DNA from: Nitrincola alkalilacustris
Lineage (GTDB): Bacteria; Pseudomonadota; Gammaproteobacteria; Pseudomonadales; Balneatricaceae
Direction of reading: 5' to 3'
Length of the DNA stretch: 64,000 nt
NCBI RefSeq assembly: GCF_008973755.1
Contig: NZ_WBOM01000004.1
Span: forward strand, 248,001 to 312,000
Position numbers and translations under genes: made by a program. Positions 61,481 through 64,000 of the stretch are shown in pieces. The notes under the pieces are model-generated. The model was given only the letters and a program-made list of their open reading frames with translations, was not told where the DNA came from and ran no database searches. Each line of letters opens with the position of its first letter. The stretch's first letter is position 1.

Positions 61481-62374
61481 ATGGATGGTGCCACCTACAG
61501 CCTGATCGAACGCATTTTTCTGACTATATTCCCACTCCTGGCGATAGTCTGCGTCGGTTATTTTTACGCCCGAAAGCGCCAGACAGACATGTCGGTTGCC
61601 AACAAGATCAACATGGACATCTTTACACCGGCTCTGATCTTTTCGGTCATGTCGGCAGAATCCTTTGATCTTCCCAGTTACTCCACCCTGGCGATTGGCG
61701 CATTGATAGTTGTGATAGGCTCTGGCCTGCTGATATGGCCCTTCTGTCGACTCCTGAAGGTACACCCCAAGACATTCCTGCCACCGATGATGTTCAGCAA
61801 CAGTGGCAACCTCGGTATTCCATTGATCGTACTGGCTTTTGGTGAGGCTGCACTACCCGCTGCTGTGGTTCTGTTTCTGGTCGAGAATGTGCTGCATTTT
61901 ACACTGGGGCTCTACATGCTGGATAACCGTACCAATATTCTGCGCATGCTCAGAATCCCGATGATCATGGCAACCATCGCAGGCCTTGTCTGGAGCAGCC
62001 TCGGTCTTGCACTCTATCCTGCCCTGAGAACCTTTGTTGATATGCTGGGGCAGATAGCCATTCCGTTGATGCTGTTTGCACTGGGTGTGCGCATGACCAG
62101 TATCGATTTCTCCAACTGGCGCGTCGGGGTCGCAGGTGCGATTCTGGCACCTGTCAGCGGCATACTGATTGCGCTGGCACTGCAGCCATTCCTGCAACTG
62201 GAGCCGGTACAGTTTGCCTATCTGGTTCTCTTTGGCGCCTTGCCACCAGCGGTACTCAACTACATGGTTTCCGAACGTTACAACCAGGAGCCTCATCTGG
62301 TAGCGTCGATTGTGTTGATCGGAAATGTCGGCAGCCTGATCATTATCCCGGTCGTGCTGTTCTTTATCATTTAA
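61481..62374 (+). CDS. AEC (auxin efflux carrier) family transporter
   Basis: 297 residues with about ten membrane segments and the family motif FTPALIFSVM plus FSNSGNLGIPLIVLAFG. AEC proteins move organic acids such as malate or malonate; proximity to the D-lactate gene suggests a monocarboxylate, but this is inference. It starts 103 bp after the stress protein gene. Confidence 0.88.
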   Translation: MDGATYSLIERIFLTIFPLLAIVCVGYFYARKRQTDMSVANKINMDIFTPALIFSVMSAESFDLPSYSTLAIGALIVVIGSGLLIWPFCRLLKVHPKTFLPPMMFSNSGNLGIPLIVLAFGEAALPAAVVLFLVENVLHFTLGLYMLDNRTNILRMLRIPMIMATIAGLVWSSLGLALYPALRTFVDMLGQIAIPLMLFALGVRMTSIDFSNWRVGVAGAILAPVSGILIALALQPFLQLEPVQFAYLVLFGALPPAVLNYMVSERYNQEPHLVASIVLIGNVGSLIIIPVVLFFII

Positions 62375-62386
62375 AGTCTTTACAGA

Positions 62387-62421
62387 GTGTCGGCCCCAGG
62401 GGAACAGCCCAAGGCCGACAC
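62387..62421. terminator. Hairpin between convergent AEC transporter and comEA
   Basis: GTGTCGGCC / GGCCGACAC, a 9-bp perfect stem with a 17-nt loop, lying 12 bp past the transporter stop and 8 bp past the comEA stop. No T-run; a likely bidirectional terminator. Confidence 0.55.
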
Positions 62422-62428
62422 CTGTCAC

Positions 62429-63557
<1,129 letters not shown>

Positions 63558-63578
63558 CTTTACTCCAGTAATCCTGAT

Positions 63579-64000
63579 CTATTCACCTTCCAGCCCCTGT
63601 ACCGGCCTGGTGCTATCCCATTCCCGGCACGAAGGGCAGTGCCAGTGCAGCGTCCGCCCTTCGAAACCACACTGCAGGCACTGATACACAGGCTTGCTGC
63701 GTTCCAGTTGCCCAGTCAACCCTCTCAGGGTCGTCAGGCTTTCTTTGACACTATGCCCGCCCTGTTGAATATGAAGGTCGATCAAACGATTGAACCCTCG
63801 TATCGAGGGCCGTTTTTTCAGCTCCTCCATTATAAACATGGCTGCGGCGTTAATCCCCTCTCGCGCATCAACCCTCTCTGCCATGGCAAGAATAACCGTT
63901 GTTGAGGGTGCTTTGTGCAGGCATAGATTGAGATACTGCTCAAACTCATGCATTGCACCCTGCTCACGATAACAGCGCTCAAGCAGGGGAATCGTTTCTG
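63579..64000 (-). CDS. lapB: Lipopolysaccharide assembly protein B, C-terminal part (5' end outside window)
   Basis: About 140 C-terminal residues are visible; the frame is open to the last base. TPR-like helices are followed by the rubredoxin-type zinc/iron module YQCLQCGFEGRTLHWHCPSCREWDS with two CxxC pairs. LapB (YciM) regulates LPS synthesis by steering LpxC degradation. The N-terminal membrane anchor lies beyond the window. Confidence 0.92.
   Translation of the reverse strand, partial: ETIPLLERCYREQGAMHEFEQYLNLCLHKAPSTTVILAMAERVDAREGINAAAMFIMEELKKRPSIRGFNRLIDLHIQQGGHSVKESLTTLRGLTGQLERSKPVYQCLQCGFEGRTLHWHCPSCREWDSTRPVQGLEGE

Overview
The window looks like chromosomal DNA of a marine, heterotrophic gammaproteobacterium. 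The gene orders point to an Oceanospirillales/Pseudomonas-like relative: glnA-ntrB-ntrC beside divergent typA, gcl-hyi-glxR-glycerate kinase-pyk, glcC/glcDEFG, aceE-aceF with a three-lipoyl E2, and a sulfate ABC operon. The taxonomic assignment is inference. No rRNA, tRNA, CRISPR array, phage or intact insertion sequence was seen. Most genes are moderately GC-rich; the 13.3-21.0 kb stretch is patchier and the restriction-modification genes in it are clearly AT-rich.

Region 1 (1-4.0 kb) holds a WYL regulator (cut by the window edge) overlapping a CDGSH/glutamate-synthase-like flavoprotein, a GlxA-type regulator and an OsmC protein. Region 2 (4.1-13.3 kb) is the most unusual metabolic block. 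It is a minus-strand series with a complete coenzyme F420 pathway (cofG, cofH, cofD, cofC, cofE), an F420:NADP reductase (npdG), an F420-type luciferase-like oxidoreductase and a zinc N-carbamoyl hydrolase. The genes from cofH to npdG are joined by ATGA overlaps. Upstream lies a TetR regulator resembling RutR. Two RutR-like palindromes overlap a sigma70-like promoter in front of cofG, and a perfect NtrC-type site lies upstream of the regulator. I infer an F420-dependent nitrogen-scavenging route for a pyrimidine- or hydantoin-like ring compound.

Region 3 (13.3-21.0 kb) looks like an integron cassette array without an integrase (CALIN-like). It carries two toxin-antitoxin pairs, a DUF2726/zinc-finger protein, a three-gene restriction-modification system with C-box-like sites, a decayed cassette gene and a HEPN-like protein. 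Several of these are separated by attC-like sites with RYYYAAC/GTTRRRY ends, read mainly on the minus strand. Next to it, at 21.1-21.2 kb, is a strongly nested inverted-repeat element that could be a structured RNA.

Region 4 (21.3-32.9 kb) contains trmL, ntrC, ntrB, glnA with a textbook sigma54 promoter and NtrC sites, typA, proline iminopeptidase, dtd, and a pair of M16 proteins (one catalytic, one inactive lipoprotein). Region 5 (33-45.8 kb) is two-carbon metabolism: glycolate is oxidised by GlcDEF to glyoxylate, which Gcl, Hyi, GlxR, glycerate kinase and pyruvate kinase carry to pyruvate, under LysR and GlcC regulators. Region 6 (45.8-64 kb) has a GNAT enzyme, sulfate uptake (sbp-cysT-cysW-cysA), an MFS exporter, pyruvate dehydrogenase E2 and E1, a FadR-family regulator divergent from a D-lactate dehydrogenase-type flavoprotein, a universal stress protein, an AEC transporter, comEA, pyrF and the C-terminal part of lapB.
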